From Moringa oleifera (Eukaryota; Streptophyta; Magnoliopsida; Brassicales; Moringaceae): DNA of 64,000 nucleotides. The notes beneath the pieces were generated by a model. The model saw only the letters and a list, made by a program, of their open reading frames with translations. It did not search any database and was not told where the DNA came from. Shown here piece after piece: positions 48,621 to 58,405 of the stretch. The position numbers and the translations under genes were made by a program. Within the stretch, counting starts at the first letter, position 1. The number at the start of each line of letters is the position of its first letter. The DNA is taken from NCBI GenBank assembly GCA_021397835.1, contig JAJFZO010000034.1:4590501-4654500 (forward strand), written 5' to 3'.

Positions 48621-51600
48621 ATGGAAGATTATGAATGTTATGAGTGTAGTTCTGAGTATTGTGATAATAGTTATGATTATAATTATGAATGTTGTAATCA
48701 AGAATATGATTACAGAGAAACTTGCGATGATTATGAAGATAATTGTCCAAGTACTAGTTATAAAGAGTATAGCCAGGAATACCAAGAAGATCTAGAAGAT
48801 CAATACGATACAGAAAGTTTAGAACAAGAGTATCAACCCTACGGTCAAGACAGTTATTCTGGAATTAGATATCTATCTAAACCCAGAAAAATAGGAAAAT
48901 TAGTTAGTGAAAAGCCTCACTACTCAAACCAGGACGACATCCTACTTCAAGCAATCAACAAACTCCTAGAAAAGGAATCCAAACCCAAATTCCAAATAGA
49001 CAAAGATTTTCTCAGAACAGACTTCAACTCAGAAACAAACAGGCAAAAAAGAGAATGGTTTATGACCATCTTCTCAACAGAACGAAGAAGTCAAATTAGA
49101 GAGCAATATTACAAAGAAATGGAAGAAATACAAAAGAATATAGGATTCTTCGAATGGTTTGAATCCTATACACAACAAAAGGGCATAGAATACCCCTTCA
49201 AAGCCCGACAAGAGGCCCTTAAGGCCAATGAAACCCAACAAGAGGCCCAAAAGGCCAAAGAAAAACAAAAAACTAGGAATAGAAAACCTAGTTCTCCAAA
49301 GATGGACTCTCCCCAAGAGCCCAGAATCCAAGAAATGGACTCTTCTCAAGAGTCTCAAAACCTTTACAAGAAACCCAAAAGTCAAGAAGATCATAAAGAT
49401 CTGCAACAAGAATCAAGCCAAATGGAAGACCCACAAAACCTAACCCAAGATCAATCTGTCCAGATGGACAACAATCCAAGCCAAGACCAAGAAGACTATG
49501 AAAGCCTACATAGTCCAACCCAAGTCCAAACACAAGATAGCCAATCAATAGGGTATCCAGAAAACCCACTAAGTCAAGAATACTTAGATGACAACAGCCC
49601 AAAAGACAAAAAGGTTCAGAAGCCCATACTAGCAGCTGGTCCGACTCAGGAACAGTCAACTAGTCAAACAACCAAGGACGATTGTAAGGATAATCATGTC
49701 CGAACATTCGGTCCAACCCACATACTAGACCTTGCACTATACCTTGCACTATTCAAGAACAAGGCTAGTAACAAGGCCCAAGATGATCAAGTCATCCAAA
49801 GAGACCAAACTATTGGTCCAATCAAAAAGGATTCAACCCAGGAATTAGACAACAAAGAGTCTGAACTCTCAGTAGTCTATTCCAGGAACGAACCTCAAGA
49901 GCCTCTCCAGGAACTTAGGTACATCCTGGTAAAAGAACCCAAAACAGAAGGAATCCTTCCTTCAATAGTCAAACCAAACCTAGACATGAGCCCAATCCAA
50001 GAAAAGGCAAGATGGGATCTAATCATTCCAAAAGCCTTTCCAGACTTCCAAGATTTCCAATTAGCCAAGGATCTATTTAGATCACCAAACCAAATAAACT
50101 TGATTCGATCAAGTAGATCGACCCAAGTTAGAATTCAAGACTTATATTCAGAAATCAATAGGCTCAAGACTCAAATAAGTCAAAATCTGAAAGACAGTCG
50201 GATACAAATCCAAAAGTGGTATGTCCAAGCCACACTGGTAATTAATGATGATTTTCATTTGATTACCATAGCCCTTGTAGACTCAGGAGCTGATCAAAAC
50301 TGTATACAAGAAGGGTTGATCCCAACCCAATATTATGAAAAAACAACAGAAAGGCTTTACGGAGCCAATGGAGTAGAACTCCAAGTCAAGTTCAAACTTA
50401 CAAGAGTCAAAATATGCAATAATGGATATTGCATCAAAACCCCTTTCATCCTAGTTCAAGATTTACAACAAGGACTGATATTAGGAAATCCATTCCTCAC
50501 AAAAATATATCCTTTCTCAGTAGATCAGGAAGGGATATCTACAACCATACTAGGAGAACATGTCAAGTTCAAGTTCATCAAACAAGTCCAAAACAGAGAA
50601 TTAGCAAGACTTCAGGAAATTCCTGAAATTCAAAACAAACAGAAACAAATTAGGTGTCTTCATGAGGAGATACAATACCAAAAGATAGAAGAACAACTAG
50701 CAAAACAAACAGTCCAGAATAGAATCAAAGACATAGAAACAAAACTTCAAAAAGAAGTATGTGCAGAAATACCCAATGCCTTTTGGAGTAGAGACACCCA
50801 TAAGGTAACCCTGCCATACGAACCAGACTTTAGAGAAAGTCAAATCCCAACCAAAGCTAGACCAATACAAATGAATCAAGAACACTTAGAGTACTGCAAA
50901 AAAGAAATACAAGAGTTATTAGACAAAGGATTAATTAGACCAAGCAAATCTCCATGGAGCTGTGCTGCTTTTTATGTCTATAAAAATGCAGAAATAGAGA
51001 GAGGAGCTCCAAGGCTAGTTATAAACTACAAACCCCTCAACAAAGCACTCAAATGGATTAGATATCCAATACCAAACAAGAGAGACCTGATTAACAGGTT
51101 ATACAAAGCCAAAATTTTTTCAAAATTTGACATGAAGTCAGGATACTGGCAAATACAAATAGAGGAACAAGACAAATACAAAACAGCTTTCAATGTACCC
51201 TTTGGGCAATACGAATGGAACGTAATGCCTTTTGGACTCAAAAATGCCCCATCAGAATTCCAAAACATCATGAATGAGATCTTCAATGATTATGTCTCAT
51301 TCACAATAGTTTACATAGATGGTGTATTGATCTTTTCGGAGTCAATAGATCAACATTTCAAACAATTAAAAATCTTCTCAAACATCATCAAAAGAAAAGG
51401 ATTAGTTATATCTTCAAAAAAGATGAAGATATTCCAAACCAAGGTTAGATTCCTAGGATTTGAAATATCCCAAGGAACCATTACCCCAATATCTCGTTCT
51501 ATTGAATTTGCTGACAAATTCCCAGACGAGATCAAAGACAAAACTCAACTCCAAAGGTTTCTAGGGTGTCTGAATTATATCTCAGACTTTATCCCTAACC

Positions 51601-52157
51601 TGAGGCAAATCAGCAAACCCCTATTCCAAAGGATTAGAAAGAATCCCCAAAACAAAGAGTGGACACCACAAATGACAGAAATAGTCAAAACCCTAAAGGC
51701 CAAGGCTAAGTCATTGCCTTCCTTAGGAATTCCCAATCCTGAGGCACCTCTAACTGTGCAGACAGATGCCTCTGAACAAGGATACGGAGGTATCCTCATC
51801 CAACAAATAAAAAACAAAGATCAAATAGTCAGATACCAATCAGGGATATGGAATCCCACTCAAGAGAATTACTCAACAGTCAAAAAAGAAATTTTAGCCA
51901 TAGTATTATGTATTTCAAAATTTCAAGATGATCTATACAACAAGAAATTCTTGTTAAAAATAGATTGCAAATCTGCAAAAGAAATTTTGCAAAAAGATGT
52001 TCAAAATTTAGTTTCAAAACAAATATTTGCAAGATGGCAAGCACTACTTTCTGCTTTTGACTTCGATATAGAATTCATCAAAGGAAGTACAAATTTTATT
52101 CCTGATTTTCTCACCCGTGAATTCTTGCAGGGGAAAGTCAAGAAAAAACAATCATGA
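48621..52157 (+). CDS. Pararetrovirus ORF1 polyprotein: protease, reverse transcriptase (inactive-looking), RNase H
   Basis: 1,178 residues from the ATG at 48621 (an upstream in-frame extension starts only at GTG). Order: acidic N-terminus rich in Tyr, Cys, Glu and Asp (1-75); a basic/hydrophobic block with 'FFEWFESY' (about 120-200); a Gln/Ser/Pro/Asp-rich linker (200-450); retropepsin aspartic protease with DSGAD at 554; reverse transcriptase about 720-960; RNase H with Asp1049 in 'TDAS', 'KKEILA', 'IDCKSA' and 'PDFLTRE' near the end. The motif that should be YxDD reads Tyr-Ile-Asp-Gly at 898-901, so the second catalytic Asp is absent. No movement domain and no CCHC zinc knuckle is visible. 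ORF2 overlaps its stop by ATGA. Confidence 0.88.
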   Translation: MEDYECYECSSEYCDNSYDYNYECCNQEYDYRETCDDYEDNCPSTSYKEYSQEYQEDLEDQYDTESLEQEYQPYGQDSYSGIRYLSKPRKIGKLVSEKPHYSNQDDILLQAINKLLEKESKPKFQIDKDFLRTDFNSETNRQKREWFMTIFSTERRSQIREQYYKEMEEIQKNIGFFEWFESYTQQKGIEYPFKARQEALKANETQQEAQKAKEKQKTRNRKPSSPKMDSPQEPRIQEMDSSQESQNLYKKPKSQEDHKDLQQESSQMEDPQNLTQDQSVQMDNNPSQDQEDYESLHSPTQVQTQDSQSIGYPENPLSQEYLDDNSPKDKKVQKPILAAGPTQEQSTSQTTKDDCKDNHVRTFGPTHILDLALYLALFKNKASNKAQDDQVIQRDQTIGPIKKDSTQELDNKESELSVVYSRNEPQEPLQELRYILVKEPKTEGILPSIVKPNLDMSPIQEKARWDLIIPKAFPDFQDFQLAKDLFRSPNQINLIRSSRSTQVRIQDLYSEINRLKTQISQNLKDSRIQIQKWYVQATLVINDDFHLITIALVDSGADQNCIQEGLIPTQYYEKTTERLYGANGVELQVKFKLTRVKICNNGYCIKTPFILVQDLQQGLILGNPFLTKIYPFSVDQEGISTTILGEHVKFKFIKQVQNRELARLQEIPEIQNKQKQIRCLHEEIQYQKIEEQLAKQTVQNRIKDIETKLQKEVCAEIPNAFWSRDTHKVTLPYEPDFRESQIPTKARPIQMNQEHLEYCKKEIQELLDKGLIRPSKSPWSCAAFYVYKNAEIERGAPRLVINYKPLNKALKWIRYPIPNKRDLINRLYKAKIFSKFDMKSGYWQIQIEEQDKYKTAFNVPFGQYEWNVMPFGLKNAPSEFQNIMNEIFNDYVSFTIVYIDGVLIFSESIDQHFKQLKIFSNIIKRKGLVISSKKMKIFQTKVRFLGFEISQGTITPISRSIEFADKFPDEIKDKTQLQRFLGCLNYISDFIPNLRQISKPLFQRIRKNPQNKEWTPQMTEIVKTLKAKAKSLPSLGIPNPEAPLTVQTDASEQGYGGILIQQIKNKDQIVRYQSGIWNPTQENYSTVKKEILAIVLCISKFQDDLYNKKFLLKIDCKSAKEILQKDVQNLVSKQIFARWQALLSAFDFDIEFIKGSTNFIPDFLTREFLQGKVKKKQS

Positions 52158-53353
52158 GTACCCCCACCAAACCTCCTAAATCAAAGGGCAAAACAAAACA
52201 AAATTCACCAACTACCCCACAATCTTATGCAATGACAAGTCAAGCCAAAACCCCAAAACCACAAAGCCCTGTCAAACTAGCAACAAATTCTTTTGCTCCA
52301 CTAGACCCCTATTATGCAGGAGTACTAGTCCAACCCAGCCAATATCAAGCCCAGACCAGTCATGCTAATCAAGCTCTAATCCAATATAGCCCAACAACCC
52401 AAAAACATGACGCCCAATATATCACCAAAGAATTCCTGCTTCCCCTTTGCTATACAGACATTTCTGCAGGAGTTGACGAAGACAGCATCTCACTGTCTCA
52501 ACTACTCAAACGCACTTTCCTTCCAAATTTCCACTACATCACAGACAACCCTCAAAAAACTCAAAGATTTTATGAATTTATTTTAGTAGATACTCAATCT
52601 GCTGAAATTACCCACACCGAAGACCAAACAGACCCATCCAAAATAGCCTATTCAAAATGCCGCATCAAGAAGGTTATCACAGAAAAACAATGGGATCAAA
52701 GCCCATTCACATCCAAAAACTTTTCCCAAAGATTCATCCCCTAATCTTTCAATTACCAAGACTACAAAGATGCCTGGTGTAGAGCGTTCCTCATCAGGAA
52801 TACTACCCACTCCTGGTTCTTTCATTTTGACAAAAGATCATCCAAATCATTCCCAAACTGGTTTTCAGAATGGTGGTATTATATGGGAAGCTCTCCCGAA
52901 ATACTACCTCAAACTATCCTTCAAAGTTATGAAGAGTTTGCCAAATCGGTCAAATTCCCAGACAATATCAAATTCCTCATGTTTTCAAATATCTTCTCAA
53001 TACCTTGGATATTCTGTTGGGATTACAGGATAGCACAGGTACTCCCTGTCCCACTCAATCAAAACTTAGCCAGACAACATCGCATCAAATGGCGGAAATC
53101 CTTCCACTCCCCTGATGCTGAACTACCTTAAGTCATGTTTTGGCTCTCCACCAACCCTGACAAACTAATCCAGCCAATCCAACAGTCAATCAACATATCT
53201 GCTCAAACCAGCCCATCTACCATATCCAAGAAAGATTACAGACGACAACTCCAACAAGCCCTCTCCCAACTGGGCAGTGACTCAGAAGAAGAGGAAGATG
53301 AAGTCCAAGACCCCTTTGGGGGCCCACTGGCACAAGATCCTTTTGAACTATAA
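52154..53353 (+). pseudogene. Pararetrovirus ORF2, interrupted by two in-frame stops (unit 1)
   Basis: ORF2 begins at ATG 52154, overlapping the ORF1 stop by four bases, an arrangement suited to termination-coupled reinitiation. The frame spans 400 codons, but TAA stops fall at 52742-52744 and 53129-53131; between and after them the same frame is open and looks coding. The middle part is aromatic-rich ('FPNWFSEWWYYMG', 'IPWIFCWDY'), and the end is strongly acidic ('GSDSEEEEDEVQDPFGG'). The Trp-rich middle is of the type seen in florendovirus ORF2, whose function is unknown. Both stops are also present in unit 2, so they predate the duplication. Confidence 0.75.
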
Positions 53354-53860
53354 AGGATCTCAGGCGATCTCAGGCTCCATTCGGAGTCCACAAAAAAAAA
53401 AAAAAAAAAACAAAAGACAGAAAAAGAAGAAGAAAAAGGAAGAAAAGAAAAAGAAATTTTTCTAACCTACTTTTCTTGCAGGGATAAGAACGAACCACCA
53501 AGGCAAAAAGGCAATGGATCAGAAAGAATCCAAAGCCATCAAAAGAAGACAAAAGACAAGGGCACATGGCCAACCTTCACTCACTACTTTTCCTTTCTGG
53601 AAAAGAAAAGCTGAGTTGGCCCCTACCAGTCAAAAGAAGACAAGACTCCCCACTACCAAAGAAGATAAGAAGGAATCCTAACTACTCTTTTTTTCAAAAG
53701 AAAGATGAGTTGGCTTCCATCGAAGAAAGACAAGCCACCCCACTATCAAAAAAGAGCCTCCATCCACAAGGATTAACGACAACTCAAAAGGAAAATAGTT
53801 CCCATCCAAAGATGACAAGACCTCACCAGCAAAGGAAAAGAATAATCAAGAAGCTCTCCT
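53354..53860 (+). promoter_or_regulatory. Viral promoter upstream region (unit 1)
   Basis: A 19-A run (53392-53410) and purine-rich sequence lead to AGAAGACAA / GATAAGAAGG-type repeats (53624-53680) before the TATA box, comparable in position and composition to the upstream part of pararetroviral full-length transcript promoters. A GATAAG motif lies near 53664. No further element can be proved from sequence. Confidence 0.5.
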
Positions 53861-53863
53861 CAC

Positions 53864-53873
53864 TATAAAAAGG
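53864..53873 (+). promoter_or_regulatory. TATA box of the viral full-length transcript (unit 1)
   Basis: TATAAAAAGG with GC-moderate flanks; transcription would start about 30 bases on, near 53895. The poly(A) signal at 54155 and the primer-binding site at 54292 follow in the order expected for a terminally redundant pararetroviral RNA. Confidence 0.75.
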
Positions 53874-54154
53874 GAACACATAGACACCCAGAGGCAGGCT
53901 TTTCATTAGGTTTTTCATTCAAGACTTCTCAACTTCAAGACAGCCATCCCAAATCTCCGAAGATCCTACAATCTTCGACAAATCCAAACCCCTTATCCAA
54001 AATATCCCAAACACCAAAAGCTCATAGTTTATGAGCAAATACTTTCTGTATTACAAGTTAGAAGATACTACCTGGCAACAGTTTTGTAAGATCTACTTTA
54101 TACTTTTGTTTTCTAAGTTTGCAATATTGTGTCTTTTGTACTACATTTTGTTTT

Positions 54155-54160
54155 AATAAA
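54155..54160 (+). terminator. Poly(A) signal AATAAA (unit 1)
   Basis: AATAAA within TTTTGTTTTAATAAATTTC, preceded by a T/G-rich stretch (TTGTGTCTTTTGTACTAC) typical of plant and caulimovirid upstream elements. It lies about 260 bases downstream of the predicted start, which would give terminal redundancy of about 280 bases. Confidence 0.65.
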
Positions 54161-54291
54161 TTTCAGTATTAATGTTTTGCTTCCCATTGTGCTTTTAATT
54201 CATTGTTTTATATCTTCTGTTATTCGTCTAGGTAGCCCCGTATACCGCTAGTCTAGTAGATCCATCCCACCTAGCCAGAGGGACCCGAAAA

Positions 54292-54304
54292 TGGTATCAG
54301 AGCC
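54292..54304 (+). other. tRNA-Met primer-binding site (unit 2)
   Basis: TGGTATCAGAGCC, the standard caulimovirid site complementary to the 3' end of plant initiator tRNA-Met. It marks the start of minus-strand DNA synthesis. Confidence 0.9.
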
Positions 54305-54430
54305 AAAGACTGGCACTGACGAATTGAACTAATAATTTTTATTCTATCTAAGATTTTAGTGATTGTTCTTTATTCACAACCTCCTAGAAGTAGTTTTAGC
54401 CGAAGATAACTGGTTAGTCCACTCAAGGAA

Positions 54431-54523
54431 ACTGCTGGTGTTTTAAAGATAGTACGCCTAAACTGCTGGTGTTTTAAAGGTGGTGTGTTTACACTGCTGG
54501 TGTTTTAAAGATAGTGTGCTGAA
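54431..54523 (+). repeat. Three 31-base leader repeats (unit 2)
   Basis: ACTGCTGGTGTTTTAAAG starts at 54431, 54462 and 54493. Unit 3 has two copies; the movement-protein unit has three. Confidence 0.85.
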
Positions 54524-54606
54524 GACCAGAAAGCTAAGGTAAACCCGAAGTAAGACCCGAGGAGGGGCAGCAGGGTAAGTTAAGGCTAGAAGGTAGAAGC
54601 ATCAAG

Positions 54607-54680
54607 CACTATCCAATCCGGTGTAGGCGCCAAACACTACCCAATCCGGGATAGGCACTAGTACTATCCAATCTGGGGAC
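54607..54680 (+). repeat. Three leader repeats of CACTATCCAATCCGG type (unit 2)
   Basis: Units begin at 54607, 54635 and 54662, a 27-28-base period. Unit 3 has two copies. With the preceding 31-base repeats these probably shape the folded leader, but no specific structure was computed. Confidence 0.75.
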
Positions 54681-54879
54681 TGAGAGTGAACTTATCAGTA
54701 ACAATAGGTTAGAACTTTCTCATAGGACTCGTGGTTAAAGAAGAAATTACTAAAATTAAGGTTAGAATAGAATTATTATTAAATTCTGAATTGTCCATAT
54801 TTGGTAAAGAAACTGTTTTCTCGTTCTCACTTGAATAGGAGGGAGAAGAGATATAGGACAAGTGGTACATAGGATACCA

Positions 54880-57800
54880 ATGGAAGATTATGAATGTTAT
54901 GAGTGTAGTTCTGAGTATTGTGATAATAGTTATGAATGTTGTAATCAAGAATATGATTACAGAGAAACTTGCGATGATTATGAAGATAATTGTCCAAGTA
55001 CTAGTTATAAAGAGTATAGCCAGGAATACCAAGAAGATCTAGAAGATCAATACGATACAGAAAGTTTAGAACAAGAGTATCAACCCTACGGTCAAGACAG
55101 TTATTCTGGAATTAGATATCTATCTAAACCCAGAAAAATAGGAAAATTAGTTAGTGAAAAGCCTCACTACTCAAACCAGGACGACATCCTACTTCAAGCA
55201 ATCAACAAACTCCTAGAAAAGGAATCCAAACCCAAATTCCAAATAGACAAAGATTTTCTCAGAACAGACTTCAACTCAGAAACAAACAGGCAAAAAAGAG
55301 AATGGTTTATGACCATCTTCTCAACAGAACGAAGAAGTCAAATTAGAGAGCAATATTACAAAGAAATGGAAGAAATACAAAAGAATATAGGATTCTTCGA
55401 ATGGTTTGAATCCTATACACAACAAAAGGGCATAGAATACCCCTTCAAAGCCCGACAAGAGGCCCTTAAGGCCAATGAAACCCAACAAGAGGCCCAAAAG
55501 GCCAAAGAAAAACAAAAAACTAGGAATAGAAAACCTAGTTCTCCAAAGATGGACTCTCCCCAAGAGCCCAGAATCCAAGAAATGGACTCTTCTCAAGAGT
55601 CTCAAAACCTTTACAAGAAACCCAAAAGTCAAGAAGATCATAAAGATCTGCAACAAGAATCAAGCCAAATGGAAGACCCACAAAACCTAACCCAAGATCA
55701 ATCTGTCCAGATGGACAACAATCCAAGCCAAGACCAAGAAGACTATGAAAGCCTACATAGTCCAACCCAAGTCCAAACACAAGATAGCCAATCAATAGGG
55801 TATCCAGAAAACCCACTAAGTCAAGAATACTTAGATGACAACAGCCCAAAAGACAAAAAGGTTCAGAAGCCCATACTAGCAGCTGGTCCGACTCAGGAAC
55901 AGTCAACTAGTCAAACAACCAAGGACGATTGTAAGGATAATCATGTCCGAACATTCGGTCCAACCCACATACTAGACCTTGCACTATACCTTGCACTATT
56001 CAAGAACAAGGCTAGTAACAAGGCCCAAGATGATCAAGTCATCCAAAGAGACCAAACTATTGGTCCAATCAAAAAGGATTCAACCCAGGAATTAGACAAC
56101 AAAGAGTCTGAACTCTCAGTAGTCTATTCCAGGAACGAACCTCAAGAGCCTCTCCAGGAACTTAGGTACATCCTGGTAAAAGAACCCAAAACAGAAGGAA
56201 TCCTTCCTTCAATAGTCAAACCAAACCTAGACATGAGCCCAATCCAAGAAAAGGCAAGATGGGATCTAATCATTCCAAAAGCCTTTCCAGACTTCCAAGA
56301 TTTCCAATTAGCCAAGGATCTATTTAGATCACCAAACCAAATAAACTTGATTCGATCAAGTAGATCGACCCAAGTTAGAATTCAAGACTTATATTCAGAA
56401 ATCAATAGGCTCAAGACTCAAATAAGTCAAAATCTGAAAGACAGTCGGATACAAATCCAAAAGTGGTATGTCCAAGCCACACTGGTAATTAATGATGATT
56501 TTCATTTGATTACCATAGCCCTTGTAGACTCAGGAGCTGATCAAAACTGTATACAAGAAGGGTTGATCCCAACCCAATATTATGAAAAAACAACAGAAAG
56601 GCTTTACGGAGCCAATGGAGTAGAACTCCAAGTCAAGTTCAAACTTACAAGAGTCAAAATATGCAATAATGGATATTGCATCAAAACCCCTTTCATCCTA
56701 GTTCAAGATTTACAACAAGGACTGATATTAGGAAATCCATTCCTCACAAAAATATATCCTTTCTCAGTAGATCAGGAAGGGATATCTACAACCATACTAG
56801 GAGAACATGTCAAGTTCAAGTTCATCAAACAAGTCCAAAACAGAGAATTAGCAAGACTTCAGGAAATTCCTGAAATTCAAAACAAACAGAAACAAATTAG
56901 GTGTCTTCATGAGGAGATACAATACCAAAAGATAGAAGAACAACTAGCAAAACAAACAGTCCAGAATAAGAATCAAAGACATAGAAACAAAACTTCAAAA
57001 AGAAGTATGTGCAGAAATACCCAATGCCTTTTGGAGTAGAGACACCCATAAGGTAACCCTGCCATACGAACCAGACTTTAGAGAAAGTCAAATCCCAACC
57101 AAAGCTAGACCAATACAAATGAATCAAGAACACTTAGAGTACTGCAAAAAAGAAATACAAGAGTTATTAGACAAAGGATTAATTAGACCAAGCAAATCTC
57201 CATGGAGCTGTGCTGCTTTTTATGTCTATAAAAATGCAGAAATAGAGAGAGGAGCTCCAAGGCTAGTTATAAACTACAAACCCCTCAACAAAGCACTCAA
57301 ATGGATTAGATATCCAATACCAAACAAGAGAGACCTGATTAACAGGTTATACAAAGCCAAAATTTTTTCAAAATTTGACATGAAGTCAGGATACTGGCAA
57401 ATACAAATAGAGGAACAAGACAAATACAAAACAGCTTTCAATGTACCCTTTGGGCAATACGAATGGAACGTAATGCCTTTTGGACTCAAAAATGCCCCAT
57501 CAGAATTCCAAAACATCATGAATGAGATCTTCAATGATTATGTCTCATTCACAATAGTTTACATAGATGGTGTATTGATCTTTTCGGAGTCAATAGATCA
57601 ACATTTCAAACAATTAAAAATCTTCTCAAACATCATCAAAAGAAAAGGATTAGTTATATCTTCAAAAAAGATGAAGATATTCCAAACCAAGGTTAGATTC
57701 CTAGGATTTGAAATATCCCAAGGAACCATTACCCCAATATCTCGTTCTATTGAATTTGCTGACAAATTCCCAGACGAGATCAAAGACAAAACTCAACTCC

Positions 57801-58405
57801 AAAGGTTTCTAGGGTGTCTGAATTATATCTCAGACTTTATCCCTAACCTGAGGCAAATCAGCAAACCCCTATTCCAAAGGATTAGAAAGAATCCCCAAAA
57901 CAAAGAGTGGACACCACAAATGACAGAAATAGTCAAAACCCTAAAGGCCAAGGCTAAGTCATTGCCTTCCTTAGGAATTCCCAATCCTGAGGCACCTCTA
58001 ACTGTGCAGACAGATGCCTCTGAACAAGGATACGGAGGTATCCTCATCCAACAAATAAAAAACAAAGATCAAATAGTCAGATACCAATCAGGGATATGGA
58101 ATCCCACTCAAGAGAATTACTCAACAGTCAAAAAAGAAATTTTAGCCATAGTATTATGTATTTCAAAATTTCAAGATGATCTATACAACAAGAAATTCTT
58201 GTTAAAAATAGATTGCAAATCTGCAAAAGAAATTTTGCAAAAAGATGTTCAAAATTTAGTTTCAAAACAAATATTTGCAAGATGGCAAGCACTACTTTCT
58301 GCTTTTGACTTCGATATAGAATTCATCAAAGGAAGTACAAATTTTATTCCTGATTTTCTCACCCGTGAATTCTTGCAGGGGAAAGTCAAGAAAAAACAAT
58401 CATGA
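54880..58405 (+). pseudogene. Pararetrovirus ORF1, frameshifted (unit 2)
   Basis: Same polyprotein as unit 1, starting at ATG 54880, with four codons fewer in the N-terminal Tyr/Asp/Cys repeat. One extra base at about 56968-56969 shifts the frame between protease and reverse transcriptase, giving a stop at 57037-57039. The reverse transcriptase/RNase H part is open again from 57119 to 58405. The active-site motif is again Tyr-Ile-Asp-Gly (near 57560-57571). Confidence 0.88.

Larger units (their letters stand above)
48476..54291 (+). mobile_element. Endogenous pararetrovirus, polyprotein unit 1 (lacks most of its leader)
   Basis: Florendovirus-like Caulimoviridae unit. It starts inside the leader at the TTAAAGAAGAAATTA block (equivalent to 54735 in unit 2), then ORF1 (48621-52157), ORF2 (52154-53353, broken), a poly-A/purine-rich stretch, TATA promoter (53864), poly(A) signal (54155) and passes without a gap into unit 2 at the primer-binding site. 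ORF1 is uninterrupted here only. Assignment to florendoviruses rests on layout and the type of ORF2, not on a phylogeny. Confidence 0.88.

Noticed and set aside
48447..48785. Minus-strand open frames across the polyprotein units (for example 49074-49409, 49288-49659 and their repeats)
   Set aside because: They are antisense shadows of ORF1, hydrophobic because of the Gln/Lys/Glu-rich sense frame, and recur only with the units.
53135..53353. Separate small acidic ORF
   Set aside because: It is in the same frame as ORF2 after the second in-frame stop and is better explained as the ORF2 C-terminus.
53566..53868. 100-codon plus-strand open frame (also at 59814-60116) before the viral TATA box
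   Set aside because: Lys/Pro/Gln-rich, lies in the promoter region with GATAAG/AGAAGAC repeats and overlaps the TATA box; conserved only because the units are near-identical. No family resemblance.
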